DNA of 64,000 nucleotides from Novosphingobium sp. MD-1 (GCF_001014975.1 NZ_BBXA01000034.1:124001-188000), one strand, 5' to 3'; shown: positions 1 through 8,793, counted from the stretch's first letter. Notes: generated by a model from the letters alone, not told the origin. Translations and numbers: made by a program.

Positions 1-510
1 CTGGTTGGGGATGACGATCAGGGTATCGACGTGCTTCTGCAGTTCCTCGATGCCCGATTCCGCCGAACGCATCCGGCGCGTGCCTTCGAACAGGAACGGC
101 TTGGTGACCACGCCCACGGTCAGCACGCCCTTCTTGCGCGCGACTTCGGCGATGACCGGCGCGGCACCGGTGCCGGTGCCGCCGCCCATCCCGGCGGCGA
201 TGAAGCACATGTGGACGCCGTCGAGCGCGCGCTCGATCTCTTCCATCGTCTCTTCGGCGGCGGCGCGGCCGACTTCGGGCCGCGCGCCCGCGCCCAGGCC
301 CTGCGTGATCGCCGGCCCAAGCTGGATGCGGTTTTCGGCGATCGAGTTGTTCAGCGCCTGCGCATCGGTGTTCACGACGACGAAATCGACGCCTTCGATC
401 CCGGCGCTGATCATGTTGGCGATGGCGTTTCCGCCCGCGCCGCCAACACCGATCACCGTGATGCGGGGCCGAAGCTCATCGATGGCCGGCGGTCCGATGT
501 TGATGCTCAT
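1..510 (-). CDS. ftsZ: Cell division GTPase FtsZ (C-terminal part missing)
   Basis: FtsZ is the tubulin-like GTPase that polymerises into the cytokinetic ring. The 170 visible residues show the nucleotide-binding start GVGGAGGNA (about 21-29) and the tubulin signature GGGTGTG (109-115), with the expected NTDAQAL stretch near 47-53. The ATG at 508-510 is preceded by a GGGAG ribosome site. The reading frame is still open at base 1, so the rest of the GTPase domain and the C-terminal FtsA-binding peptide lie outside the window. It is the last gene of the dcw cluster and follows ftsA after a 179-base gap that may hold its own promoter. Confidence 0.98.
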   Translation of the reverse strand, partial: MSINIGPPAIDELRPRITVIGVGGAGGNAIANMISAGIEGVDFVVVNTDAQALNNSIAENRIQLGPAITQGLGAGARPEVGRAAAEETMEEIERALDGVHMCFIAAGMGGGTGTGAAPVIAEVARKKGVLTVGVVTKPFLFEGTRRMRSAESGIEELQKHVDTLIVIPNQ

Positions 511-689
511 AGCGGTCTCCCGTTCGGGTTGGGTGCGTTTCGGTTGAACTTAGCCGACCTGTGGCACAGTTGGATTCGTCGAATAAAGGTTAAATAGACC
601 TTTTCCACAGGATGAGCGGCCGAATGGTTCGCAAAATCCGCTATTCAGGCGCGCAGCGGTGGATAACTTGCCGTGATCGGGCGCGCACA
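511..689 (-). promoter_or_regulatory. ftsA-ftsZ intergenic region with DnaA-box-like sites
   Basis: This 179-base gap is the longest break inside the dcw cluster. On the plus strand TTTTCCACA (601-609) fits the relaxed DnaA box TTWTNCACA. On the minus strand TTATCCACC (658-666) differs from TTATCCACA by one base. The part nearer ftsZ is AT-richer than the genes around it. An ftsZ-specific promoter here is inferred; no clear -35/-10 pair could be fixed by eye. Confidence 0.45.
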
Positions 690-1973
690 TCAGAAGTATT
701 CCCGCAACGCCCGATAGACCCGCGTGACGAGTCCCAGGCCGGAATAGCGCGCGCTGGGCTGGTAGGCTGGGCCAACCGCGCGGATGTCCACCGGATCGGC
801 GGCGGCATAGAGCACCAGCCCGACGAGCGTGGAGGAACTGGGCGTGGCAAGGCCGGGCGGCAGGCCGATCATCGTCGGCGGCGCGCCGATCCGCACCGGC
901 CGGCCGAGCGCGGACTGCGCGTAATCGGCCAGCCCCGGCAGTTGCGCGCCCCCGCCCGTGAGCACGACCTGCTGGCCGCGCTGCCCTGAGAAACCCATGC
1001 CTTTCAGCGCCTTGCCCACTTCTTCTGTGAAGTGTCCGAGCTGCTGGGTGATGACCGAGATCAGTTCGGCACGGGGAATGCGGTTCTTGTCGTCCGCGTG
1101 GCGCGCCAGCGGCCCCGCGCCTTCGGGATCGCCCGGCGCGTTGACCGGGATCATCTCGCGGTGATCGGCCGGGCTGGCGATGGCCGAGCCGGACATGCAC
1201 TTGAGCCGCTCGGCCTGGTAGCGGCGGATACCGAAGGCCGAGGCAACGGCGTCCGTGATGTCGCCCGAACCGAACGGAATGACCTGCATGCCCAGCAACA
1301 TGCCGGCGGCATAGACCGAAACGGTCGTCACTTCCGCGCCGAATTCCACCAGCGCGACGCCGAGTTCGCGCTCTTCCGGCGTCAGGCAGGCATGACCCGC
1401 TGCAACCGGCGAACCGACCACGGCCTCGACCTCCAGATGCGCGTTCTGCACGGTCTCGGTCAGGTTCCGGATGGGCGCGCCATCGGCCAGCATGACGTGG
1501 ATGTCCACCGCCAGCCGTTCGGCATGGAGCCCCTTGGGGTTGGGCACGCCATGCGCGCCATCGAGCGTGTAGTGCGCGGGCTGCGCGTGCAGCACCATGC
1601 GGCCATCGGGCTGGATCACCTCGCGCCCGGCAACGAGCAGATGCTCGATATCGTCCTGCTCGATGCGGCGGCCGCCGATGTCCACCTCGACCCGGGCGGT
1701 AGTGCTCACCAGCCCCGCGCCGGAGCAGCCGATCCACACCTTCTGCACGCCGGTGTTGGCCATCTTCTCGGCCCGTTCGATCGCGTCGCGCACCGAATGA
1801 GTGGCGGCCTGCATGTCGGTCACATAGCCGCGCTTGATCCCCTGCGCGGCGCGGTGGCCCGATCCGAGCACGATCATCTCGCCCGTTTCCGAAAGCCCGG
1901 CGATCATCGCCGAAACGCGGAACGAGCCGATGTTGACCGCAGCGAAAAGCCTGGTGATGCGCGGAGCCGCCAC
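690..1973 (-). CDS. ftsA: Cell division protein FtsA
   Basis: FtsA is the actin-like ATPase that tethers FtsZ filaments to the inner membrane and recruits later divisome proteins. The 427-residue protein has the actin-fold start (VNIGSFRVSAMIA), a GGG loop at about 340-342 typical of the second phosphate-binding segment, and ends in the amphipathic membrane-targeting helix VTRVYRALREYF. Length is normal for alphaproteobacteria. It begins 3 bases after the ftsQ stop, so it is almost certainly cotranscribed with ftsQ. The start is taken as the first in-frame codon because it gives the expected N-terminus. Confidence 0.96.
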   Translation of the reverse strand: MAAPRITRLFAAVNIGSFRVSAMIAGLSETGEMIVLGSGHRAAQGIKRGYVTDMQAATHSVRDAIERAEKMANTGVQKVWIGCSGAGLVSTTARVEVDIGGRRIEQDDIEHLLVAGREVIQPDGRMVLHAQPAHYTLDGAHGVPNPKGLHAERLAVDIHVMLADGAPIRNLTETVQNAHLEVEAVVGSPVAAGHACLTPEERELGVALVEFGAEVTTVSVYAAGMLLGMQVIPFGSGDITDAVASAFGIRRYQAERLKCMSGSAIASPADHREMIPVNAPGDPEGAGPLARHADDKNRIPRAELISVITQQLGHFTEEVGKALKGMGFSGQRGQQVVLTGGGAQLPGLADYAQSALGRPVRIGAPPTMIGLPPGLATPSSSTLVGLVLYAAADPVDIRAVGPAYQPSARYSGLGLVTRVYRALREYF

Positions 1974-1976
1974 GGC

Positions 1977-2954
1977 CTACTGATCCTTCTCCGCCGCCTT
2001 CGCCCGGGCGAGTTGCGCCGCCTTCTTCGCGGCGGCCTTGGCCTCGGCGGCGGCGCGCTGATCGGCCGCCACTTCGTCGGCGTGACCGGGCACGCGCAGG
2101 TACATGCGATCGGACGCACGCATGTCGAAGCTCGCCACCTTGCCGCCGAGCAGGCGGTTCACCCCGTCCATCCGCGCGAAGCCGAGCAGTGCGCTTGCGG
2201 ACTGGTCATCGCCTTCGGGCAGCGCCAGCACCTGCCCGGTCTTGAACATGATGTTCCAGCGACGGTTGCCGATCCATTCGGCTTCGGCGACCTGCGGCTT
2301 CAGCGCCGGGGCGACATCGAGCAGGCGCCCGAGATCCTGCACCTTTTCACCCGCGCCTTCGCCTTCCAGCACCAGCATGCCCTTGGCGCGCGCGGCCGAA
2401 ACGGGTTCGAGCTCGTGCCCGGTATCGTCGATCAGCACCAGCTTGCCGCCCTTGCGCAGCACCGCGTGGGGCGATCGTTCGACGATGTCCACCACCAGCG
2501 TATCGGGCAACTGGCGCGAAACGCGCGCGTCCTTGACCCACGAAAGCTGCATCAGATCACCGCGCAACCCGTCGATATCGAGCCGGGGCATCGACTGATC
2601 GCGCTGGCCCAGCACCTTTTCGTAAATCTTCAGCTCGTTCATGCGGTTGACGCCGCGCACTTCGACGCGCTTGACCTCGAACCCGGCGCCCGAAGCGACC
2701 TGCGCCAGCTTTTCCTGCGCCAGCATCGGCACGCCGGCCATGCTGGCGACCACCCACACGAGCATCGCCGCCACGCCGAGGATCACCGCCAGCACGATCC
2801 GGTGCAGCGTCTCCTCGCTGAACGGCAGCCACTGCATCACGCCGTCGATGACGTTACCGGTTTGCTTCTTCGCGGTGGCCACCTTGCGCTGCGCGCCCTT
2901 GGCCGCCGCCGCGCGCCGCACGCCCTTGCCGCTCCGCCGGATCGTCTGCGCCAT
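1977..2954 (-). CDS. ftsQ: Cell division protein FtsQ
   Basis: FtsQ is the bitopic divisome protein that scaffolds FtsB/FtsL and controls septal synthesis. The 325-residue sequence has a basic, Arg/Lys/Ala-rich cytoplasmic N-terminus (1-48), one membrane segment at about 52-75, a POTRA domain at about 94-160 beginning VKRVEVRGVNRM, and the beta domain after it. The last ~25 residues form a Lys/Ala-rich periplasmic tail that FtsQ does not need in model species. The gene lies 3 bases from both ddl and ftsA in the dcw transcript. Confidence 0.94.
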   Translation of the reverse strand: MAQTIRRSGKGVRRAAAAKGAQRKVATAKKQTGNVIDGVMQWLPFSEETLHRIVLAVILGVAAMLVWVVASMAGVPMLAQEKLAQVASGAGFEVKRVEVRGVNRMNELKIYEKVLGQRDQSMPRLDIDGLRGDLMQLSWVKDARVSRQLPDTLVVDIVERSPHAVLRKGGKLVLIDDTGHELEPVSAARAKGMLVLEGEGAGEKVQDLGRLLDVAPALKPQVAEAEWIGNRRWNIMFKTGQVLALPEGDDQSASALLGFARMDGVNRLLGGKVASFDMRASDRMYLRVPGHADEVAADQRAAAEAKAAAKKAAQLARAKAAEKDQ

Positions 2955-2957
2955 GGT

Positions 2958-3941
2958 TCAGCCCTTCCCCTGCGCGGCAACAAGGCCCTGCGTGGCGGTC
3001 AGGCCCAGCGCGTCGGCCACGATCGCCTCGACCAGATCGGCATAGCTCATGCCCACGTGCCGCGCCTGTTCGGGCACGAGGCTGAGCGGGGTCATCCCCG
3101 GCTGGGTGTTCACTTCCAGCAGGAACAAGCCCGACAGGCCAGGCTGTTCATCGTCCCAGCGGAAATCGGACCGGCTGGTGCCCTTGCAGCCCAGCAGCAC
3201 GTGCGCGCGCAGCGCCATGTCCTTGCAAGCCTCGGTGATCTCGGCCGGAATCTCGGCCGGACAGATGTGGTCCGTCATCCCTTCGGTGTATTTGGCGTCG
3301 AAATCGTAGAAGCCCGACTTGGGTCGCAGCTCGGTGACGCCCAGCGCCCACGGGCCATCGGCGCCGGCGATGACCGCCGTGGTCAGCTCCCGGCCGCGGA
3401 TATAGGGTTCGGCCAGGAGTTCGTCGAACTCCTGCCACGGCCCCTTGGCCTCCGCGCTGATCGGGTTGCCGTAGTTCCCTTCGGCCGTGACGATGGCGAC
3501 GCCGACCGACGATCCTTCGTTGACGGGCTTGAGGACATAGGGGCGCGGTAGCGGATCGGCGCGGTGGAGATCGGGAGTGCGGACCATCGTGCCCTGCGGC
3601 ATGGCGATGCCGTGCGGCACCAGCGCCTGCTTGGTCAGTTCCTTGTCGATGGCGATGACCGAAGTGACCATGCCCGAATGGGTATAGGGAAGGCCCATCA
3701 GATCGAGCATCCCCTGCACCGCGCCGTCTTCCCCCGGCACGCCATGCAGCGCGTTGAACACCACATCCGGCTTCGCTTCGGCCAGACGCAGCGCCACCGC
3801 GCGGTCCATGTCGATCCGCGTGACCGTGTGGCCGCGCTCTTCCAGCGCCCTGGCGACGCCTTCGCCGGACATCAACGAGACCGGCCGTTCGTTCGACCAG
3901 CCGCCCATCAGGACCGCGACGTGGAGTTTGGGCAATGACAC
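2958..3941 (-). CDS. ddl: D-alanine--D-alanine ligase
   Basis: Ddl joins two D-alanines with ATP to make the dipeptide used by MurF. The 327-residue protein is an ATP-grasp enzyme: N-terminal GGWSNERPVSLMSG (13-26) holds the D-Ala-binding Glu, EGSSVGVA (142-149) is the flexible ATP loop, and LEVNTQPGMT near the C-terminus carries the metal-binding Glu/Asn. The start codon chosen is GTG at 3939-3941; no ATG gives a full N-terminal sheet. A 36-base gap separates it from murB and contains a fragment of the palindromic repeat found inside murB. Confidence 0.96.
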   Translation of the reverse strand: MSLPKLHVAVLMGGWSNERPVSLMSGEGVARALEERGHTVTRIDMDRAVALRLAEAKPDVVFNALHGVPGEDGAVQGMLDLMGLPYTHSGMVTSVIAIDKELTKQALVPHGIAMPQGTMVRTPDLHRADPLPRPYVLKPVNEGSSVGVAIVTAEGNYGNPISAEAKGPWQEFDELLAEPYIRGRELTTAVIAGADGPWALGVTELRPKSGFYDFDAKYTEGMTDHICPAEIPAEITEACKDMALRAHVLLGCKGTSRSDFRWDDEQPGLSGLFLLEVNTQPGMTPLSLVPEQARHVGMSYADLVEAIVADALGLTATQGLVAAQGKG

Positions 3942-3952
3942 TTCAACAGTCT

Positions 3953-3966
3953 CCGTTCGTGTCGAG
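3953..3966. repeat. Truncated copy of the murB palindromic element
   Basis: The 14 bases CCGTTCGTGTCGAG between ddl and murB match exactly the first 14 bases of the inverted repeat arm at 4849. The match ends at base 14, so this looks like a remnant or half copy of the same mobile palindrome. It lies in the short gap just after the murB stop codon. Confidence 0.5.
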
Positions 3967-3977
3967 ATACAAACCGG

Positions 3978-4940
3978 TCACGGCTTGCCCACCCGCTGGA
4001 TTTCCCATTGCAACTCCACGCCCGACTGTTCCTTCACCCGGCGTCGCACTTCTTCACCCAGCGCCTCGATGTCGGCGCTGGAGGCGGTGCCGGTGTTGAT
4101 GAGGAAGTTGGTGTGCTTTTCGCTGACCTGCGCCCCGCCCACAGTGAGACCCCGGCAGCCGGCACGGTCAACCAGTTCCCACGCCTTTGCCCCATCGGGG
4201 TTTTTGAACGTGCTGCCGCCGGTCTTGCTGCGCAGCGGCTGGCTGGCTTCGCGCGCGGCGGAAATGCGGTCCATTTCGGCCTGGATCGCTTGCGCGTCGC
4301 CCGGCCGGCCCCGAAACCGCGCGCCGATCACGATCGCGCCTTCGGGCAGTTCGGAATGGCGATAGGTATAGCCCAGGTCCGCGACCGGCAGCGTGACCCG
4401 TTCGCCCGAGCGCAGGACCACGTCGCAATCGACCATCACGTCCTTGACCTCGGAGCCGTAAGCACCGCCGTTCATCCGGCAGAAGCCGCCGACGGTGCCG
4501 GGGATCGAGCGCAGGAATTCCAGCCCCGCGATGCCGGCATCGCGCGCGGTGGAGGACACGAGAATGCCCGATGCGCCGCCGCCGCAATCGAGCGTGACGC
4601 CATCCACCCGCGCCACTTTCGCGAACGCCTTGCCCAGCCGCACCACCACGCCCGGAACGCCACCATCGCGCACGATCAGGTTGGACCCCAGCCCCAGCGC
4701 CATGACCGGCACGGCAGGATCGAGATCGCGCAGGAACGCGCAGAGGTCATCCGCGTCCTTCGGTTCGAACAGCCACTGCGCCGCGCCGCCGGACTTGAAC
4801 CAGACCAGCGGGGCGAGCGGGGCGTTTTGAGTGAGCTTTCCCCTGACCCCGTTCGTGTCGAGCGAAGTCGAGACACCTTGCGCCGCGCTGCCCGTGTCTC
4901 GACTTCGCTCGACACGAACGGATGGTGCGGAGTTGGTCAC
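3978..4940 (-). CDS. murB: UDP-N-acetylenolpyruvoylglucosamine reductase MurB with in-frame palindrome
   Basis: MurB reduces UDP-GlcNAc-enolpyruvate to UDP-MurNAc with NADPH and FAD. The FAD-binding motif GLGSNLIVRDGG, the YRHSELP segment, the catalytic serine loop GGSTFKNPDG and the C-terminal SEKHTNFLIN glutamate are all visible. The GTG at 4938-4940 overlaps the murC stop (GTGA), which fixes the start better than the upstream in-frame codon. About 25 residues near the N-terminus (7-31, SVRVERSRDT...SLDTNG) are the translation of a perfect inverted repeat. MurB homology resumes at VRGKLTQNAPLAPLVWF. The insertion lies before the FAD domain, so activity is probably kept. Confidence 0.94.
   Translation of the reverse strand: MTNSAPSVRVERSRDTGSAAQGVSTSLDTNGVRGKLTQNAPLAPLVWFKSGGAAQWLFEPKDADDLCAFLRDLDPAVPVMALGLGSNLIVRDGGVPGVVVRLGKAFAKVARVDGVTLDCGGGASGILVSSTARDAGIAGLEFLRSIPGTVGGFCRMNGGAYGSEVKDVMVDCDVVLRSGERVTLPVADLGYTYRHSELPEGAIVIGARFRGRPGDAQAIQAEMDRISAAREASQPLRSKTGGSTFKNPDGAKAWELVDRAGCRGLTVGGAQVSEKHTNFLINTGTASSADIEALGEEVRRRVKEQSGVELQWEIQRVGKP
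4849..4921. repeat. Perfect 28-base inverted repeat inserted in murB
   Basis: Arms at 4849-4876 and 4894-4921 are exact reverse complements over 28 bases with a 17-base loop. The element lies inside the murB coding sequence, starting about 17 bases after its GTG start codon, and stays open in the murB frame. It has the form of a REP-like or RPE-like palindromic element. In the mRNA it would fold into a very stable hairpin just downstream of the murB start. Confidence 0.9.
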
Positions 4941-6361
4941 GCCGCCACCCCCTGCGCCCTGATGGCATCGGCAAGGCCCGCCGCCCACTTGGTGATATCG
5001 CCCGCGCCCAGGCAGACGATCATGTCCCCGGGCTGGACCAGCGGCGCGAGTTCCTGCGCCAGCGCATCCGCCCCGGCGATCAGGTGCGCCGAACGGTGAC
5101 CCCGCGCCTTGACGCCTTCGACCAGCGCGGCCGCGTCCACGCCCTCGATCGGCGCTTCGCCGGCGGGATAGACCGGCGCGACATAGACCACGTCGGCATC
5201 GTTGAACGCGCCCTGGAAGTCTTCCATGTGATCGCGCAGGCGGGTGAAGCGGTGCGGCTGGACCACGGCGATGACGCGGTTCTGCACGCCTTCGCGCGCG
5301 GCGGCGAGCACGGCGCGGATTTCGACCGGGTGATGGCCGTAATCGTCGATGACCACGGCCGAACCGCCGTCCACCGCGATCTCGCCCACCTTGGTAAAGC
5401 GGCGCTTGACCCCGCCGAACTTGCCGAAGCCGGCGCGGATGAGGTCATCCGACACGCCCATTTCCACGGCAACGGCCACGGCGGCCAGCGCGTTCTGGAC
5501 GTTGTGGCGGCCGGGCATGGGCAATTCGATGCCCTCGATGCGGCGGAACGAGCCGTCGCGCTGGCGCAGCACGGCGGTGAAGCGGTTGCCGCCGGGAATC
5601 GGCGTTACGCCCTCGCCGCGCACGTCGGCCTGCGCGGAAAAGCCATAGGTGATGACGCGGCGGTCGCGCACCTTGGGGATGATCGCCTGCACTTCCGGAT
5701 GATCGATGCACAGCATCGCCGCGCCGTAGAACGGCACGTTCTCGATGAACTCGACGAAGGCCGATTTCACCCGGTCGAAGCTGCCGTAGTGATCGAGGTG
5801 TTCGGGATCGATGTTGGTGACGATCGCCAGCGTGCCATCGAGCCGCAGGAACGAACCATCGCTTTCGTCGGCTTCCACCACCATCCAGTCCGACGCGCCA
5901 AGGCGGGCGTTCGAGCCGTAGGAATTGATGATGCCGCCGTTGATGACCGTGGGATCGACCCCGCCCGCATCGAGCAGCGCCGCGACCATCGAGGTAGTGG
6001 TGGTCTTGCCGTGGGTGCCGGCCACGGCCACGGTGTTCTTGAGCCGCATCAGCTCCGCCAGCATTTCCGCACGGCGCACCACCGGCACGCGCGCCTCGAG
6101 GGCGGCGACAACTTCGGGATTTTCGCGCCGGACGGCGGTGGAAGTAACGACCACGGCCGCGCCTTCGACGTTCTCCGCCTTGTGGCCGATCATCACCGCG
6201 ATGCCGCGCTTGCGCAGACCTTCGACGACATAGCTTTCGGCGATGTCCGAACCCTGCACCGAATAGCCCATGTTGTGCATGACTTCGGCAATGCCGGACA
6301 TGCCGATGCCGCCGATGCCGACGAAATGGATCGTGCCGATATCTGTGCCGACACCCTTCAT
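4937..6361 (-). CDS. murC: UDP-N-acetylmuramate--L-alanine ligase
   Basis: MurC adds L-alanine to UDP-MurNAc, the first step of stem-peptide assembly in the cytoplasm. The 474-residue protein begins with a Rossmann motif HFVGIGGIGMSG (12-23) and has the ATP P-loop GTHGKTTT (115-122), followed by the Mur ligase centre and C-terminal domains. The ATG at 6359-6361 overlaps the murG stop (ATGA), so the much longer upstream reading frame is rejected. It overlaps murB by 4 bases at its end, which suggests translational coupling on both sides. Confidence 0.97.
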   Translation of the reverse strand: MKGVGTDIGTIHFVGIGGIGMSGIAEVMHNMGYSVQGSDIAESYVVEGLRKRGIAVMIGHKAENVEGAAVVVTSTAVRRENPEVVAALEARVPVVRRAEMLAELMRLKNTVAVAGTHGKTTTTSMVAALLDAGGVDPTVINGGIINSYGSNARLGASDWMVVEADESDGSFLRLDGTLAIVTNIDPEHLDHYGSFDRVKSAFVEFIENVPFYGAAMLCIDHPEVQAIIPKVRDRRVITYGFSAQADVRGEGVTPIPGGNRFTAVLRQRDGSFRRIEGIELPMPGRHNVQNALAAVAVAVEMGVSDDLIRAGFGKFGGVKRRFTKVGEIAVDGGSAVVIDDYGHHPVEIRAVLAAAREGVQNRVIAVVQPHRFTRLRDHMEDFQGAFNDADVVYVAPVYPAGEAPIEGVDAAALVEGVKARGHRSAHLIAGADALAQELAPLVQPGDMIVCLGAGDITKWAAGLADAIRAQGVAA

Positions 6362-7557
6362 GCGCGGACTCCGGTGTTGCGCGGCGCGCTTGCGCCCAGC
6401 GCGACCTGTTCCGAAGTCGCCGTCTTGCCGCCTTCCATCCGGATCACGTCCTGAAGCGGCGCCGCACCGAAGCTTTCGACCAGATCCGCCAGATCGGTGA
6501 CGGCGTTGGGCAGGCCGCAGTTCCAGGCGGCATGCGCGGCGTTGGCGAGGGATTGGGGATGAAGCGCCATGGTCTGAATCTGCTTGGCCAGTTCCTTGGG
6601 CGTGAAGCCGGTCTGCCGGATCGCGCGCGCGCCGCCAGCGGCAACGATCTCGCGCGTGTTGGCGGCCTGGTGATCGTCGGTGGCGATCGGCAGGGGCACC
6701 AGAATGGCGGGACGGCCCACGGCGGTGAGTTCGGCGATGGTCGAGGCGCCGGCGCGGCCAATGAACAGGTGCGCTTCGGCCAGGCGGCCGGCCATGTCCT
6801 CGAAATAGGTGCCGAGTTCGGCCGGGATCTGGTGCGCCGCATAGCGGGCGCGGACGGCCTCCAGGTCTTCCGCGCGGCACTGTTGCGTGACCTGCAGGCG
6901 ATGGCGCAGGGCGGGCGGCAGCATGGCGAGGCCATCGGGCACGACTTCGGACAGCACCGAAGCGCCCTGGCTGCCGCCGGTGACAAGCACACGGAACAGG
7001 CCTTCCTCGGTAAATTCGGGGAACGGCTCGCTACGCAGCGCCAGCACTTCGGGCCGGACCGGATTGCCGACGAGGTGGACCTTGCCCCACAGCTTGGGAT
7101 CGAGCCGGTCGACCTCGTGATAGGACGTGGCGATGGCGTTGACGCGCTTCGCCAGCAGCCGGTTGACGCGTCCCAGCACCGCGTTCTGTTCGTGGATCAC
7201 CGTGGGAATGCCGGCGGACTGCGCGGCGATCAGCGCCGGGAACGCGGGATAGCCGCCGAAACCGATCACGCAGGACGGTTCGAAGCTTTCGAACAGGCGG
7301 AGCGCCATGGCGCGGCCAGCCCAGATCGCGCGCAAGCCCTTCAGCAGCGTAAGCGGGTTCTTGCCCAGCCGGCCCGCCGGCAGGACATGCGCGGGCATGA
7401 ACGCGGGCTTGCCCGGTATCTTCGCACCGCGATCGTCCGTGACGAGCGCGACGTGATGGCCGCGCCGTTCCAGCTCCACAGCAAGCGCAAAGGCGGGCAG
7501 CAAGTGCCCGCCCGTACCGCCAGCGGCGAGGACATAATGCCGTGATACCGCGCTCAT
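6358..7557 (-). CDS. murG: Lipid II synthase MurG (UDP-GlcNAc transferase)
   Basis: MurG is the peripheral membrane GT-B glycosyltransferase that adds GlcNAc to lipid I to form lipid II. The 399-residue protein starts at the ATG that overlaps the ftsW stop. It shows the first glycine-rich loop GGTGGH (13-18), the acceptor-side NAVLGRVNRLLA segment, and GGSQGASVLSEVVP in the linker to the C-terminal UDP-GlcNAc domain. The C-terminus runs about 40 residues past the usual end, with an Ala/Thr-rich tail of no evident function. Confidence 0.96.
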   Translation of the reverse strand: MSAVSRHYVLAAGGTGGHLLPAFALAVELERRGHHVALVTDDRGAKIPGKPAFMPAHVLPAGRLGKNPLTLLKGLRAIWAGRAMALRLFESFEPSCVIGFGGYPAFPALIAAQSAGIPTVIHEQNAVLGRVNRLLAKRVNAIATSYHEVDRLDPKLWGKVHLVGNPVRPEVLALRSEPFPEFTEEGLFRVLVTGGSQGASVLSEVVPDGLAMLPPALRHRLQVTQQCRAEDLEAVRARYAAHQIPAELGTYFEDMAGRLAEAHLFIGRAGASTIAELTAVGRPAILVPLPIATDDHQAANTREIVAAGGARAIRQTGFTPKELAKQIQTMALHPQSLANAAHAAWNCGLPNAVTDLADLVESFGAAPLQDVIRMEGGKTATSEQVALGASAPRNTGVRA

Positions 7558-8783
7558 TTTCGCGGGAACTCCCCGATCGTGAATGACTCGCGCGTCAGAT
7601 AGGGATTCCGGCGGGTAATGGCGAGCAGGAAGCCGACCCCGAGCAACAGGGCGATGGTGGACGAACCGCCATAGCTGATGAGCGGCAGCGTCATGCCCTT
7701 GGACGGGAACAGTTGCAGGTTGACGAGGATGTTGATGAACGCCTGCCCGACAAGCTGCGCGGTCAGCCCGGCGGCGGCCAGCACGGTGAACAGGTCTTCC
7801 TCTTCCACCAGCCGCATCAGCACGCGCACGGCAACCGCGCAGTAGAGCATCACGATCACCGCGCAGGCGATCAGGCCGAATTCCTCGCCTATCACCGAAA
7901 AGATGTAGTCGGTATGCGCCTCGGGCAGCGCGTTCTTGCGCGCGCCCAGCCACAGCCCGGCCCCGCTCCACCCGCCGGCAACGAGCGTGCGCATGGCAAG
8001 GTCAACCTGGTCGAACTCGCTGCCGCCGTTGAGGAAATTGTCGATGCGGTGGGTGGCGTTGGGGTAGAACAGGTAGGCGGCGATCACCAGCATGACGGCC
8101 CCGCCGGCAACCCACAGCAACCGCGCGATCGGCAGGCCCGAGAGCAGCACCAGCACGAACCACACCCCGCAGAACAGCACGGTCGAGCCGAAATCGGGCT
8201 GGAGCATGAGCAGCCCGCCAATGGTGCAGAGCAGGGCCAGCGAGATGGTGATGACCGGCAGGTTGGGATCGCGCACGCGCCACGAGAGAATCCATGCGAC
8301 GGTGATCGCGAAAGCCGGTTTCAGGAATTCCGAAGGCTGGAGGCTGAAGCCGATCCAAAGCCAGCGCCTGGCGCCCTTCACCTCGCCGCCGACCAGTGGA
8401 ACCAGCACGAGCGCCAGCACCATCGCCCCGCACAGCATGATCGCCAACCGCCGCGCCGATTCGCGGGGCAGCAGCGAGGCGATGAACATCACGGTCAGCC
8501 CCACCGCCAGCCAGCGCAGGTGGATCCAGAAGAAATAGAGGTCGCCCAGCGATTTCTGCGCGGTGGACAGGCGGTGCGCGCTGGCCGGCGACGCGGCGGC
8601 CACGGCCACCGCGCCGACGGTGAGCAGGGTGAGGATCAGGCCGAGCAGCACCCGGTCGATCTCGCGCCACCAGATCAGCAGTTCGCTGCGCCGGGTACGG
8701 CGGAAACGATGCGCCGCACCGACGAGGCGGACCCCGCCTTCGCGCGTGGTGGTGGTGACGAGGCGTGTGGGAGTGGTGTTCAT
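7554..8783 (-). CDS. ftsW: Septal peptidoglycan glycosyltransferase FtsW
   Basis: FtsW is the SEDS-family polymerase that works with FtsI at the septum. The 409 residues hold about ten membrane helices. Family landmarks are the loop GGEVKGARRWLWIG with SLQPSEFLKPA, LPEAHTDYIFSVIGEEFG, and GMTLPLISYGGSS near the C-terminus. The first ~40 residues are a cytoplasmic Arg/Thr-rich extension. The gene starts 10 bases after murD and overlaps murG by 4 bases. RodA is the main alternative, but the dcw position favours FtsW. Confidence 0.96.
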   Translation of the reverse strand: MNTTPTRLVTTTTREGGVRLVGAAHRFRRTRRSELLIWWREIDRVLLGLILTLLTVGAVAVAAASPASAHRLSTAQKSLGDLYFFWIHLRWLAVGLTVMFIASLLPRESARRLAIMLCGAMVLALVLVPLVGGEVKGARRWLWIGFSLQPSEFLKPAFAITVAWILSWRVRDPNLPVITISLALLCTIGGLLMLQPDFGSTVLFCGVWFVLVLLSGLPIARLLWVAGGAVMLVIAAYLFYPNATHRIDNFLNGGSEFDQVDLAMRTLVAGGWSGAGLWLGARKNALPEAHTDYIFSVIGEEFGLIACAVIVMLYCAVAVRVLMRLVEEEDLFTVLAAAGLTAQLVGQAFINILVNLQLFPSKGMTLPLISYGGSSTIALLLGVGFLLAITRRNPYLTRESFTIGEFPRK

Positions 8784-8793
8784 CGCCGGCCGT

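Noticed and set aside
1032..3551. Open frame of 839 codons on the plus strand opposite ftsA, ftsQ and ddl
   Set aside because: It is the antisense shadow of three recognised genes with the same His/Arg/Gly-rich composition and no motif.
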